Source of the DNA: Streptomyces sp. NBC_00223
GTDB taxonomy: Bacteria > Actinomycetota > Actinomycetes > Streptomycetales > Streptomycetaceae
Length of the DNA: 64,000 nucleotides
Direction of reading: 5' to 3'
Assembly (NCBI RefSeq): GCF_036199905.1
Contig: NZ_CP108109.1
Coordinates: forward strand, 4,511,501 to 4,575,500
In this document: positions 8,306 to 17,016 of the stretch, in pieces
Position numbering within the stretch: the first letter of the stretch is position 1
Layout: each line of letters starts with the position of its first letter
Made by a program: the position numbers and the translations under genes
The notes under the pieces: model-generated
Databases searched by the model: none
Told to the model about the DNA's origin: nothing
Seen by the model: only the letters and a program-made list of their open reading frames with translations

Positions 8306-9481
8306 TCAGCCGTTGAAGGTCTTCCGGAGGCGTGATGCCGCCTCGGTCAGGACGTCCTCGCGTTTGCAGAAGGCGAAGCGGACTTGGGTGCGGCCGATGT
8401 CGGGGTGGTCGTAGAAGACGGAGTTGGGGACGGCGACGACGCCGCAGCGGTCGGGGAGGGTGCGGCAGAAGGTGAGGGCGTCGGTGCCGGGGGCGAGTTC
8501 GGCGATGTCCGTGGTGATGAAGTAGGTGCCCTGCGGCACGTAGACCTGGAAGCCGGCGTCGCGGAGCCCGGTGGCCAGCAGATCGCGTTTGGTCCGCAGT
8601 TCGTCGCGGAAGGCGGCGAAGTAGGTGTCGGGCAGGCGCAGCGCGTCCGCGACGGCGTACTGGAACGGTCCCGCGCTCACATACGTCAGGAACTGCTTCG
8701 TGGTCCGCACCGCCGCCACCAACTCCCGTGACCCGGTGACCCAGCCGACCTTCCAGCCCGTGAAGGAGAAGGTCTTGCCCGCCGAGGAGATGGAGACCGT
8801 GCGGTCGCGCATGCCCGGCAGGGAGATCAGGGGAGTGTGGGCCGCGCCGTCGAACGTGAGGTGCTCGTAGACCTCGTCGGTGACGACGAGCAAGTCGTGT
8901 TCGACAGCGATCGCGGCAATGGCGGTCAGTTCGTCGTGGGTGAGGACCATGCCCGTCGGGTTGTGCGGGGAGTTGAGGAGCAGCAGTCGGGTGCGCGGCG
9001 TGATCGCGTCCCGCAGCGCGTCGAGGTCGGGGCGGAAGTCCGGCGCCCGCAGCGTCAGCGGCACCCGCACCCCGCCGGCCATCGCGACGCAGGCCGCGTA
9101 GGAGTCGTAGAAGGGCTCGAAGGCGATGACCTCGTCACCGGGTTCGAGCAGCGCGAGCATGGCCGCGGCGATCGCCTCGGTGGCACCCGTGGTGACCAGC
9201 ACCTCGGTGTCGGGGTCGAACGACAGCCCGTAGAAGCGCTGTTGGTGCTCCGCGATCGCCGTACGCAGTTCTGGGACTCCCGGCCCCGGCGGGTACTGGT
9301 TGCCGCGCCCGTCGCGCAGCGCCCGCACCGCCGCCTCCCGTACGGACTCGGGCCCGTCCGTGTCCGGGAAGCCCTGCCCGAGGTTGATCGCGCCGGTCGC
9401 CACCGCCAGCGCCGACATCTCCGCGAAGATCGTCGTCCCGAGGCCGTCCAGCCTCCGGTTCAGCAACGGTCTGCCCCGCAT
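8306..9481 (-). CDS. PLP-dependent aminotransferase, class I fold
   Basis: Fold-type I aminotransferase, 391 aa from the ATG at 9481, with GGGGAAGCGGG 10 bases upstream. Longer starts only add low-complexity Arg/Ala sequence. It shows the substrate and PLP contacts NSPHNPTG, the tyrosine loop VTDEVYEHL and the PLP lysine in SSAGKTFSFTGWK. The sequence is closest to the methionine/kynurenine aminotransferase and N-succinyl-diaminopimelate aminotransferase (DapC-like) subgroup. A kynurenine operon is present 10 kb away, but the two are not linked. The exact amino donor is not decided by the sequence. Confidence 0.9.
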   Translation of the reverse strand: MRGRPLLNRRLDGLGTTIFAEMSALAVATGAINLGQGFPDTDGPESVREAAVRALRDGRGNQYPPGPGVPELRTAIAEHQQRFYGLSFDPDTEVLVTTGATEAIAAAMLALLEPGDEVIAFEPFYDSYAACVAMAGGVRVPLTLRAPDFRPDLDALRDAITPRTRLLLLNSPHNPTGMVLTHDELTAIAAIAVEHDLLVVTDEVYEHLTFDGAAHTPLISLPGMRDRTVSISSAGKTFSFTGWKVGWVTGSRELVAAVRTTKQFLTYVSAGPFQYAVADALRLPDTYFAAFRDELRTKRDLLATGLRDAGFQVYVPQGTYFITTDIAELAPGTDALTFCRTLPDRCGVVAVPNSVFYDHPDIGRTQVRFAFCKREDVLTEAASRLRKTFNG

Positions 9482-9836
9482 ACGCCCACACCCGCTTCCC
9501 CTCGCGCGCGCCGCCGGCCGACGCCGACCACCCGCGTCACCCGCGCCCACCGCCCGGTCCCGCGCCCGAACCCGATACCCATGCTGATACCGATCAAACG
9601 AGCGTACTTGGTCGTCATACCGGAACACCTGAACTCACAAGCGCTCCAAGGGATGGAAAGTACGTACAGATGGGTAAAAAGGCTGAGGGCAGCCCACGAT
9701 TCATGATTCCGTAGTGAACGGACCCCTTCGGTCCACGGACCCACGTGGGCACGAGCCGGCGCACCTTCCGACAGGTGCGGGTCGGCCCAACTTCCACCGC
9801 GTGTTTGATCCCCCTGCGTGCTTGCGGAGCCGACCC
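9482..9836. promoter_or_regulatory. Divergent promoter region, 355 bp
   Basis: Non-coding stretch between the divergent aminotransferase and DUF2617 genes. The part from about 9590 to 9720 is clearly AT-richer than its surroundings and presumably carries both promoters. A short hairpin-like GGACC/GGTCC pair occurs near 9720-9735. No operator was recognised and no ORF here is convincing. Confidence 0.4.
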
Positions 9837-10361
9837 ATGCTCACCACCCTTCAGACCGCTTATACGGACACCCGTGCGGGAGATCTCGCCTGGTGCCTCG
9901 GAAAAGACGCGCTGCCCGCCCTCGCCGTGCTCGGCGTACGGGTCGGCGATGCACGCGGGCTGCGGGCCGAGGTGGAATTACGGCTGCTCGGCGCCTCCCA
10001 TCAGGTGCTCGTGGACGCCGGGCGGGGAGTGGACTGCTCGGAGACGGTCGCCTGTCTTCCCGGCAGCCAGGCTCCGCTGCCCTTCGGCGTCGCGCGCCGC
10101 GTCGGGGTGTGGGACTACGAGTTCGCGGCGCGCATCGAGACCCTGTCGCAGGGCTCGTTCGCGGGCCGGGCCCAGGAGTTGCTCGCGCTCGTCGCCGACC
10201 ACCCGAACGGGCTCGCGGGCACCTTCCCCGGCGATCCGCACGCCTTCACCGCGATGCTGGTGCAGTGCGCGGAAGGGAGCGTGCGCTGGCGCACATGGCA
10301 CGCCTATCCGCAGGAGGGGCGGCTGGTGACGACACGGACGCGGGTCAGCGTCATGGGGTGA
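9837..10361 (+). CDS. DUF2617 family protein
   Basis: Protein of unknown function, 174 aa, recognised as DUF2617 by its overall pattern (start LTTLQTAYTDTRAGDLAWCL, later GSFAGRAQELLALV and WHAYPQEGRLV). The start at 9837 is supported by GGAG 7 bases upstream; the frame upstream of it looks non-coding. Codon 48 (9978-9980) is TTA, implying bldA-dependent translation. The next gene, a membrane aminopropyltransferase, also carries TTA. In other actinobacteria, as I recall, DUF2617 sits with DUF350, DUF4178 and DUF4247 genes and a spermidine-synthase-like gene; here only the two end members remain. Confidence 0.8.
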   Translation: MLTTLQTAYTDTRAGDLAWCLGKDALPALAVLGVRVGDARGLRAEVELRLLGASHQVLVDAGRGVDCSETVACLPGSQAPLPFGVARRVGVWDYEFAARIETLSQGSFAGRAQELLALVADHPNGLAGTFPGDPHAFTAMLVQCAEGSVRWRTWHAYPQEGRLVTTRTRVSVMG

Positions 10362-10545
10362 GGGCCGTCGCGCGCCCCCCTCTCGTCGGCCGGACCGTCG
10401 TACGGACGGGTCCGGCCCGCCGCGGGGGCGCGCGGAAAGCGGCACGATCCCCTACCGCCATTGGGCGTCATATAACCCTCCACTGCTGCCAATTGCACCC
10501 TTGTGGGTGACTTGTCGCGGCACGACCCTGACATAACGTGCACTC

Positions 10546-12120
10546 ATGATCGACCGGACGGCCCGCCGACAGACCCCCCGACTTCCCCTCCCGCTGCCCC
10601 TGCCCGTGCCCCCGAAGGCGGCCCGCGCGGTAGTCCTCGCCGCGGTCTTCGTCTGCGCGGCCTGCGGTCTGGTCTACGAGCTGGAACTCGTCGCGCTCGC
10701 CTCCTATTTGGTGGGCGACTCGGTCACCCAGGCGTCCGTCGTGCTGTCCGTGATGGTCTTCGCGATGGGCTGCGGTTCGCTGTTGGCAAAACGGTTACGC
10801 ACCCGCGCCGCCGCGGCTTTCGCGGCCGTCGAATCCGCCCTCGCCCTCGTCGGCGGACTGTCCGTCATGGCGCTCTACGCCTTCTTCGCCTGGTACGGGC
10901 AGGCCCGGATCGCCATGGTCGGCTGCGCGTTCGCGATCGGCGTGCTGATCGGGGCCGAGGTGCCGCTGCTGATGACGCTCGTGCAGCGCATCCGGCGCCA
11001 GGACGCGGGGGGCGCGGTCGCCGACATCTTCGCCGTCGACTACGTGGGCGCGCTGGTCGGCGGCCTCGCGTTCCCCTTTCTTCTGCTGCCGCACTTCGGG
11101 CAGTTGACGGGCGCGCTGGCCACCGGCGGGGTCAACGCGGTGGCCGGGAGCGCGACCGTGCTCTGGCTCTTCCGCGGCGATCTCGCGCTCCGCACCCGGG
11201 TGTGGCTCCTGGTCGCGAACGTCAGCGTGCTCGCCGTCCTGGCCTGCGCCGCCGTGGCCGCCGGCCCCTTCGAACGCGTCGCGCGGCAGGCGGTGTACGG
11301 GGGCCGGGTGCGGGTGGCCGAGCAGACGGCCGTGCAGGAGATCGTGCTGACGGGCGGCTCCTCGGGCGGCTCCTCGCTCCGGCTCTTCCTCGACGGACGG
11401 CTGCGGGTGTGCGGGGCGGACGAGGTCCGCTACCACCAGGCGCTGGTCCACCCGGCGATGGCCGGCCCGCGCGGGCGCGTCCTCGTACTCGGCGGCGGCG
11501 ACGGCCTCGCCCTGCGGGAGGTGCTGCGCTACCGCGACGTACGGTCGGCGACGGTGGTGGACGACGACGGTGAGCTGCTGCGGCTCGGCCGCACGGACGC
11601 GGGGCTCGCCGCGCTCAACGGGCACGCGTTCGCCGATCCGCGGGTACGTACGGTGACGGCGGACGTCTTCGACTGGCTGCGGGGACAGGCCGGGCGGGGG
11701 GCGTACGACGTGATCGTCGCGGATCTGCCCGACGCAGCGGTCTCGCGGAGCGCCAAGCTCTACTCGGAGGAGTTCTACGGGCTGGCCGCGCGGGCGCTCG
11801 CCGGCGGGGGGCGGCTGGTCGTGCACGCGGGGGGTTCGGCGCACGAGCTGTGGACGGTCGACGCGACGCTGCGGGCGGTGGGGCTCGCCGCGGCGCCGTA
11901 CGTGCTCGGGGGCCGCGCCTGCGGGCGGGACGAGCCCGCGGACTGGGGGCTGCTGCTGGCCTCGCCGGGGGCGCCGCGGCTCGCGCTCCCGAGGGGCGCG
12001 CCGCGGGGCCTGACCGTCACGACGGCCTCGCTGTCGGCGGCGTCCCACCGCGCGCAGACCGTCAGACCCGCCCGCGACCTCCCCTCCTCCACCCTCCTCC
12101 GCCCCCGCCTCGCCCCCTGA
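10546..12120 (+). CDS. Membrane-bound spermidine-synthase-like aminopropyltransferase
   Basis: A 524-aa protein in two parts. The N-terminal half (about 28-245) has about seven hydrophobic segments. The C-terminal half is a Rossmann methyltransferase-like spermidine synthase domain with [16 protein letters not shown] (about 309-324) and VIVADLPD (about 389-396). The classical PAPT aspartate triad is only partly recognisable, so the substrate may not be putrescine. Codon 84 (10795-10797) is TTA. The last 50 residues are low-complexity. It lies 184 bases after DUF2617 in the same direction and may be expressed with it. Confidence 0.82.
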   Translation: MIDRTARRQTPRLPLPLPLPVPPKAARAVVLAAVFVCAACGLVYELELVALASYLVGDSVTQASVVLSVMVFAMGCGSLLAKRLRTRAAAAFAAVESALALVGGLSVMALYAFFAWYGQARIAMVGCAFAIGVLIGAEVPLLMTLVQRIRRQDAGGAVADIFAVDYVGALVGGLAFPFLLLPHFGQLTGALATGGVNAVAGSATVLWLFRGDLALRTRVWLLVANVSVLAVLACAAVAAGPFERVARQAVYGGRVRVAEQTAVQEIVLTGGSSGGSSLRLFLDGRLRVCGADEVRYHQALVHPAMAGPRGRVLVLGGGDGLALREVLRYRDVRSATVVDDDGELLRLGRTDAGLAALNGHAFADPRVRTVTADVFDWLRGQAGRGAYDVIVADLPDAAVSRSAKLYSEEFYGLAARALAGGGRLVVHAGGSAHELWTVDATLRAVGLAAAPYVLGGRACGRDEPADWGLLLASPGAPRLALPRGAPRGLTVTTASLSAASHRAQTVRPARDLPSSTLLRPRLAP

Positions 12121-12143
12121 CCGCCAGCAGCGCTACGGCGAGC

Positions 12144-12375
12144 TACGCCCGCCAAAATCAGCCCGTCCACCGCCCTGCCGGCCCTGGCGCCGTACGCCCG
12201 CCAAATTCAGCCCGTCCACCGCCCTGCCGGCCCTGGCGCCGTATGCCCGCCAAATTCAGCCCGTCCACTGCCCTGCCGGCCCTGGCGCCGTACGCCCGCC
12301 AAATTCAGCCCGTCCACCGCCCTGCCCGCCCCAGCGCCGTACGCCCGCCAAATTCAGCCCGTCCGGCGTTTGAGG
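12144..12375. repeat. 49-bp tandem repeat array (4.7 copies)
   Basis: Units start at 12144, 12193, 12242, 12291 and 12340, exactly 49 bases apart and over 90% identical. The last unit is truncated and ends in GTCCGGCGTTTGAGGAC. The unit core GCCAAATTCAGCCCGTCC followed by that end is a dispersed intergenic element I recognise from many Streptomyces genomes. The array fills the gap between the aminopropyltransferase and CoxG-like genes. No coding sense is apparent. Confidence 0.85.
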
Positions 12376-12387
12376 ACACAAAGGGCG

Positions 12388-12424
12388 GGCGGGTGGGCGA
12401 AAAAGACCGCGCCGCCCACCCGCC
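12388..12424. terminator. GC-rich hairpin before coxG-like gene
   Basis: GGCGGGTGGGCG (12388-12399) and CGCCCACCCGCC (12413-12424) form a perfect 12-bp stem with a 13-base A-rich loop. It lies 33 bases before the next start. It could stop transcription arriving from the repeat array, or be the 5' end of the CoxG-like mRNA. Confidence 0.55.
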
Positions 12425-12456
12425 AGGGCCCCGCACTCCTGGGTAGGCTCCGCCGC

Positions 12457-13353
12457 ATGGAGCACGAGTCCTTCGTCCCGACCCCCGCCCCCCTCCTGGC
12501 CCAAGCCCTCCGCACTCCGGGCGCGGTCGCCCGGAGCCTGCCGGGCTGGCAGCCGGACCCGTCGCCCCCCGCCGGCGCGGAGGGGCCGGGCCAGAGCGGC
12601 CGCCTCCGCCTGCGCGTCGCCGGCTCGACCATCACCTACCGCGGCACCGTGACGGTCCGCGGCACCGCCTCCCCGTTCACGCTGGAAGCGCACGGCACGG
12701 AGGTACGCGGCTCGGGCACGGTCCGGCTGACCGCGCAGATCACCGTGGCGCCGACCGAGCACCCGGACCCGGGCACCACGCTGACCTGGCACGGCCGGGC
12801 GCAGGCCGACGGCCGCCTCGCGTCGTACGAGCCCGCGGTCGTGGAAGCGGCGGTCCGCCGCCTGCTGGACCGTTTCGCCGCCGAGCTGGCCGCCCACGCC
12901 CCGGAGGAGCCGCCCTCGCCGGAGCCGTCGGGCCTCAACGAGCCGCAGGCCCCCGTGGCGCCGCCGTCCGAGCGGGAGCCCGCCGACCGGGAACCCGAGG
13001 AGCCCGACGAGCCCGAGGAGCCGGAGGAGGACGTCGTCGACGACCTGGGCGAGCCCCTGCCCCCCGCCGGGCTGGACGACTTCGAGCTGGTCGAGGTCGA
13101 GGTGGAGGTCCCGGAGAGCGCAGCCGCGCTCGACGACCTCGTACCGCCCGCGGAGGCCGCCCACGCCCGCCGTACGATGATCGGCCGCAGCGCGGAGGAA
13201 GTGGACCACGCCCCGCCCCGCGGCCGGTACGCGCCCGTGCCGGCGCCGGACGCCTCGTCCGCTGCGGCGACCCTGCGATGGGCGGCTCCGGCCGCCGCCG
13301 CCCTGCTCGCTTCCGCCGTGGTCGTCGGCCGGGTGCTGCGCCGTCGCAAGTGA
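12457..13353 (+). CDS. CoxG-like SRPBCC membrane protein
   Basis: A 298-aa protein. Residues about 1-150 form a CoxG/SRPBCC-type lipid-binding fold (RLRVAGSTITYRGTVTV, then LEAHGTEVRGSGTVRL). A very acidic Glu/Pro-rich linker (about 150-230) follows, and a single membrane helix near 278-294 ends in RRRK. It is therefore probably anchored to the inner face of the membrane by its C-terminus. The start ATG at 12457 is chosen because upstream codons run into the hairpin and repeat. The CO-dehydrogenase partner genes seen with true coxG are absent, so the role is unknown. Confidence 0.75.
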   Translation: MEHESFVPTPAPLLAQALRTPGAVARSLPGWQPDPSPPAGAEGPGQSGRLRLRVAGSTITYRGTVTVRGTASPFTLEAHGTEVRGSGTVRLTAQITVAPTEHPDPGTTLTWHGRAQADGRLASYEPAVVEAAVRRLLDRFAAELAAHAPEEPPSPEPSGLNEPQAPVAPPSEREPADREPEEPDEPEEPEEDVVDDLGEPLPPAGLDDFELVEVEVEVPESAAALDDLVPPAEAAHARRTMIGRSAEEVDHAPPRGRYAPVPAPDASSAAATLRWAAPAAAALLASAVVVGRVLRRRK

Positions 13354-13373
13354 CGCCCGCTACGCTCGGGACT

Positions 13374-14171
13374 GTGGAGAATGAGACGAAACTGACGGCG
13401 GGCGACGCCGAACTGACCTTGCGACCGGATCAGGGCTGCCGGATCGCCTCGCTGCGCGTCGGCGGGACCGAACTCCTACGGCAGGGCGACAAGTACGGCG
13501 CCTTCCTGATGGTGCCGTGGTGCGGCCGTACGGAGAACGGTGTGTTCCGCAACGGCGCGGTGAGCCATCAACTCCCCGTCGACGCCCCTCCGCACGCGAT
13601 CCACGGCACCGGACGCCATGTCGCCTGGCACGAGGCGGCCCCGGCGACCGGCACCACGGCGGCGTACTACTTCGACCTCGCGGACCCCTGGCCGTACCCC
13701 GGACGGGTGACGCACACCGTGGAACTCGCGCCGCACTCCGTGAAGCTGACGCTGAGCGTGGAGGCGACCGGCGACTCCTTCCCCGCGCAGGCGGGATGGC
13801 ACCCGTGGTGGCTGCGCAATCTCGGCCAGGGCGGCCAGGACGTCGAACTCGCCTTCAGCGCCGCCTGGCAGGAGGAGCGCGGCGACAACCACCTGCCGAA
13901 CGGCAACCGTGTCGACCCCAAGCCGGGCCCGTGGGACGACTGCTTCGGAATGCCCGACGGGGTGGACGTCACCCTGACCTGGCCGGGCGAGATGCGGGTC
14001 CAGGTGGAGAGCCCGGCGCAGTGGGCCGTGATCTACACCGAGCCGCCGGAGGCGGTCTGCGTGGAGCCGCAGTCCGGCCCGCCCAACGGCCTCAACACCC
14101 TTCCCCGGCTGGTCACCCCGATCGATCCGCTGGAGATCAGCACGACCTGGTCCTGGCACCGGATCGGCTGA
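13374..14171 (+). CDS. Aldose 1-epimerase family protein
   Basis: Galactose-mutarotase-fold protein, 265 aa. It shows the family pattern GCRIASLRVGGTELL, the loop MVPWCGRTENGVF, HAIHGTGRHVAW with the catalytic-type His, AGWHPWWLRN with the second His, and C-terminal EPQSGPPNGLN. It probably interconverts sugar anomers in the cytoplasm; the specific sugar is unknown. The start is GTG at 13374; upstream in-frame codons overlap the CoxG-like gene in another frame. It lies 20 bases after the CoxG-like stop, so the two may share a transcript. Confidence 0.85.
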   Translation: MENETKLTAGDAELTLRPDQGCRIASLRVGGTELLRQGDKYGAFLMVPWCGRTENGVFRNGAVSHQLPVDAPPHAIHGTGRHVAWHEAAPATGTTAAYYFDLADPWPYPGRVTHTVELAPHSVKLTLSVEATGDSFPAQAGWHPWWLRNLGQGGQDVELAFSAAWQEERGDNHLPNGNRVDPKPGPWDDCFGMPDGVDVTLTWPGEMRVQVESPAQWAVIYTEPPEAVCVEPQSGPPNGLNTLPRLVTPIDPLEISTTWSWHRIG

Positions 14172-14284
14172 GCGCCCTTCCGCCGCGCCCTTCCGCCGAG
14201 CCGTTTCGCACGCCTTGCCGCGAACCCTTCCACGCGCCGATCCGCGCATCGTTCTGCGCCGAACGCTCCGTTAACCTCATCCGT

Positions 14285-14827
14285 ATGAGCGACGACGTAC
14301 GCGCTGCCCTGCTGCGGCACATCAAGGACAAGGCCGTCGTGCACGGCAAGGTGACCCTCTCGTCCGGGATCGAGGCCGACTTCTACGTCGACCTGCGCCG
14401 GATCACCCTGGACGGTGAGGCGGCGCCGCTCGCCGGCCAGGTGATGCTCGACCTCACCGCCGACCTGGACTTCGACGCGGTCGGCGGGCTGACCCTGGGC
14501 GCCGACCCGGTGGCGACGTCGATGCTGCACGCCGCCGCCGCGCGCGGACAGCGGCTCGACGCCTTCGTGGTCCGCAAGGCCAACAAGGCGCACGGGTTGC
14601 AGCGCCGGATCGAAGGCACCGAGGTCAAGGGCCGGCGGGTGCTGGTCGTGGAGGACACCTCGACCACCGGCGGCTCGCCGCTGACCGCGGTGGAGGCCGT
14701 ACGGGAGGCGGGCGGCGAAGTGGTGGCCGTCGCGGTCATCGTGGACCGCGGCGCCGCGCCGAGGATCGCCGAGGCGGGCCTGCCGTACCTGTCGGCGTAC
14801 TCGCTCGCGGAACTCGGCCTGGCCTGA
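14285..14827 (+). CDS. pyrE: Orotate phosphoribosyltransferase
   Basis: Pyrimidine biosynthesis: converts orotate and PRPP to orotidine 5'-phosphate. 180 aa, normal length. It carries the PRPP loop VLVVEDTSTTGGSPLTA (about 121-137), the flexible loop with VVRKANKAHGLQ, and the N-terminal TLSSGIEADFYVDLRR. The reading frame is open far upstream, but the ATG at 14285 gives the conserved N-terminus. It is followed by the parS-containing palindrome and then fba in the same direction. Confidence 0.95.
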   Translation: MSDDVRAALLRHIKDKAVVHGKVTLSSGIEADFYVDLRRITLDGEAAPLAGQVMLDLTADLDFDAVGGLTLGADPVATSMLHAAAARGQRLDAFVVRKANKAHGLQRRIEGTEVKGRRVLVVEDTSTTGGSPLTAVEAVREAGGEVVAVAVIVDRGAAPRIAEAGLPYLSAYSLAELGLA

Positions 14828-14890
14828 CCGGGCGGGACCGGACGCGACGCCGTCAGCGCCTGTCCGACCCCTTCTGACCTGAGGTTTTCC

Positions 14891-14928
14891 GGCCCCCGCG
14901 ATGTTTCACGTGAAACATCGCGGGGGCC
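14891..14928. promoter_or_regulatory. parS centromere site within a 38-bp perfect palindrome
   Basis: TGTTTCACGTGAAACA at 14902-14917 is a perfect match to the ParB-binding parS consensus. It sits at the exact centre of a longer perfect palindrome, with arms of 19 bases starting GGCCCCCGCG, so as RNA it would also fold into a strong hairpin. It lies 63 bases after pyrE and could double as its terminator. Streptomyces chromosomes carry about twenty parS sites clustered around oriC (established); neither parA nor parB is in this window. Confidence 0.93.
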
Positions 14929-15045
14929 GTCGCGCGCCCGCGACACACGGAGGTGGTGTATCGGAGCGAGTCTGGGAAGATAAGGGCGACGATGACGTCG
15001 CCACGCCAGCAGTACCACCCCGCGGAATCATGAGGAGCGGAAACG

Positions 15046-16068
15046 ATGCCCATCGCAACCCCCGAGGTCTACAGCGAGTTGCTCGACCGGGCGAAGGCAG
15101 GCAAGTTCGCCTACCCGGCCATCAACGTCACGTCGTCGCAGACGCTGCACGCCGCGCTGCGCGGCCTCGCGGAGGCGGAGAGCGACGGCATCATCCAGAT
15201 CTCCACGGGCGGTGCGGAGTTCCTCGGCGGCCAGTACAGCAAGGACATGGTCACGGGCGCGGTGGCGCTCGCCGAGTTCGCGCACATCGTCGCCGAGAAG
15301 TACCCGATCACGGTCGCCCTGCACACCGACCACTGCCCGAAGGACAAGCTGGACGCGTACGTCCGGCCGCTGCTGAAGATCTCCCAGGAGCGGGTGAGCG
15401 CGGGCCGCAACCCGCTCTTCCAGTCGCACATGTGGGACGGCTCGGCGGAGAACCTGGACGACAACCTGGCCATCGCCAAGGAGCTGCTGGCCGAGGCCGT
15501 CAAGGCCAAGATCATCCTGGAGATGGAGATCACCCCGACCGGCGGTGAGGAGGACGGCGTCTCGCACGAGATCAACGACAACCTCTACACCACCGTCGAC
15601 GACGCCTTCCGTACGGTCGAGGCCGTCGGCCTGGGCGAGCAGGGCCGCTACCTGCTGGCCGCGTCCTTCGGCAATGTGCACGGCGTCTACAAGCCGGGCA
15701 ATGTCGTGCTGCGCCCCGGCATCCTCAAGGAGCTCCAGGACGCCGTCGCGCAGAAGTACGGCAAGGCCGGCGCGTTCGACTTCGTCTTCCACGGCGGCTC
15801 CGGCTCGACGATCGAGGAGATCAACGAGGCGCTGGAGAACGGCGTCGTCAAGATGAACATCGACACGGACCTGCAGTACGCCTTCACCCGGCCGGTCGCG
15901 GACCACATGCTCCGCAACTACGACGGTGTCCTCAAGGTCGACGGCGAGGTCGGCAACAAGAAGGTGTACGACCCCCGGGTCTGGGGCAAGGCGGCGGAGG
16001 CGGGCATGGCCGCGCGCGTCGTCGTCGCGGCGGAGAACCTCCGCTCGGCGGGCAACAAGTCCAAGTAG
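15046..16068 (+). CDS. fba: Class II fructose-bisphosphate aldolase
   Basis: Glycolytic and gluconeogenic zinc aldolase, 340 aa. It has the HTDHC zinc and metal-binding region (about 102-106), LEMEITPTGGEEDG, VHGVYKPGN with another zinc histidine, and VFHGGSGS with the third. The start has GAGGAGCGGAAACG directly upstream, a strong ribosome-binding site. It appears monocistronic, with the parS palindrome before it and DUF3151 233 bases after it. A GCCCGGCACGGGGGC-type hairpin occurs near 16100-16130 and may terminate it. Confidence 0.97.
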   Translation: MPIATPEVYSELLDRAKAGKFAYPAINVTSSQTLHAALRGLAEAESDGIIQISTGGAEFLGGQYSKDMVTGAVALAEFAHIVAEKYPITVALHTDHCPKDKLDAYVRPLLKISQERVSAGRNPLFQSHMWDGSAENLDDNLAIAKELLAEAVKAKIILEMEITPTGGEEDGVSHEINDNLYTTVDDAFRTVEAVGLGEQGRYLLAASFGNVHGVYKPGNVVLRPGILKELQDAVAQKYGKAGAFDFVFHGGSGSTIEEINEALENGVVKMNIDTDLQYAFTRPVADHMLRNYDGVLKVDGEVGNKKVYDPRVWGKAAEAGMAARVVVAAENLRSAGNKSK

Positions 16069-16301
16069 CCCCCGGCGGACAAGCACTCCACGGCCCCCGC
16101 GCCGGGCACGAGCCCGGCACGGGGGCCGTACGCGTACGGCGGGCGCGCCGATAGAGGCCGCGCGGTCCGGGGGGCGGGCGGTGCGGCCGTACGTCGCCAG
16201 GGGCCGGTTGACGTACGGAACACGTCAATCGGATGCCCGGAATCAGGCCTCTGGCAACTGCCGGGGGCCTTCCGCGCGCCGACTCGGGCAGACTGGAACC
16301 C

Positions 16302-16715
16302 ATGTCCAATCACGAGAACCTTCTCGGGGGCCCCGCCCCGACCCATCTGCCCGACGACCCGGAGCCGCGCGAACTCCTCGCCGCCGGGGCGGCGCCCGCC
16401 GAGGTCGCCGCCAAGCACCCGACCTCCTCCCTCGCCTGGGCGCAGCTGTCCGACGACGCCTTCGAGGGCGGCCGGGTCGTGGAGTCCTACGCCTACGCCC
16501 GCACCGGCTACCACCGCGGCCTGGACTCGCTGCGCAGGTCCGGCTGGAAGGGACACGGCCCGGTGCCGTTCGAGCACGAGCCGAACCGCGGCTTCCTGCG
16601 GGCCCTGCACGCCCTCGGCCGGGCCGCCCAGGCCATCGGCGAGGACGAGGAGTACAAGCGCTGCACGGCCTTCCTGCGGGACAGCTCGCCGACCGCCGCC
16701 GACACCCTGGGCTGA
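16302..16715 (+). CDS. DUF3151 family protein
   Basis: Conserved actinobacterial cytoplasmic protein of unknown function, 137 aa. The pattern LPDDPEPRELLAAGAAP, HPTSSLAWAQLSDDA and RAGLDSLRRSGWKG-like GYHRGLDSLRRSGWKG marks it as DUF3151, with helical TPR-like character. The start at 16302 gives the usual N-terminus MSNHENLLG; the upstream extension looks non-coding. In many actinobacteria it lies next to fba, as here. Confidence 0.85.
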   Translation: MSNHENLLGGPAPTHLPDDPEPRELLAAGAAPAEVAAKHPTSSLAWAQLSDDAFEGGRVVESYAYARTGYHRGLDSLRRSGWKGHGPVPFEHEPNRGFLRALHALGRAAQAIGEDEEYKRCTAFLRDSSPTAADTLG

Positions 16716-17016
16716 CCGCCCCCGGGCCGCCGGCCTGAGGTCCGCTCGCCCGTCCGGACCCTGGTCCCCTCCTTCCCGGCCTGCCCCGGCCCGCCCCGGC
16801 CCCCTCCACCGCGACCCCGGCCGAATGTCGCAGTCCTGCCACAGGCTGCCCCTGGTCAACGGATGCGCGTACACGTGTGCGATCGTGATCCCTGCTGTTC
16901 CGCACCGGACGGCACGACGCGTCACGCGTCGCCGCACATACGTCGAATCCGCAGCACGGAAGCGCCACGGGGGGCCGGGGTCGCGGGCGCTTGCTGCGCC
17001 CGCCCCAGGGGGAGTC

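Noticed and set aside
12144-12375. 49-bp repeats as a CRISPR array or coding repeat
   Set aside because: No unique spacers between units; contiguous tandem duplication of an intergenic element, no cas genes, and 49 is not a multiple of three.
16825-17016. Upstream ATG extension of the DUF3152 gene
   Set aside because: Third-position GC drops to about 70% and the peptide lacks coding character; an internal TTG was preferred, though not certain.
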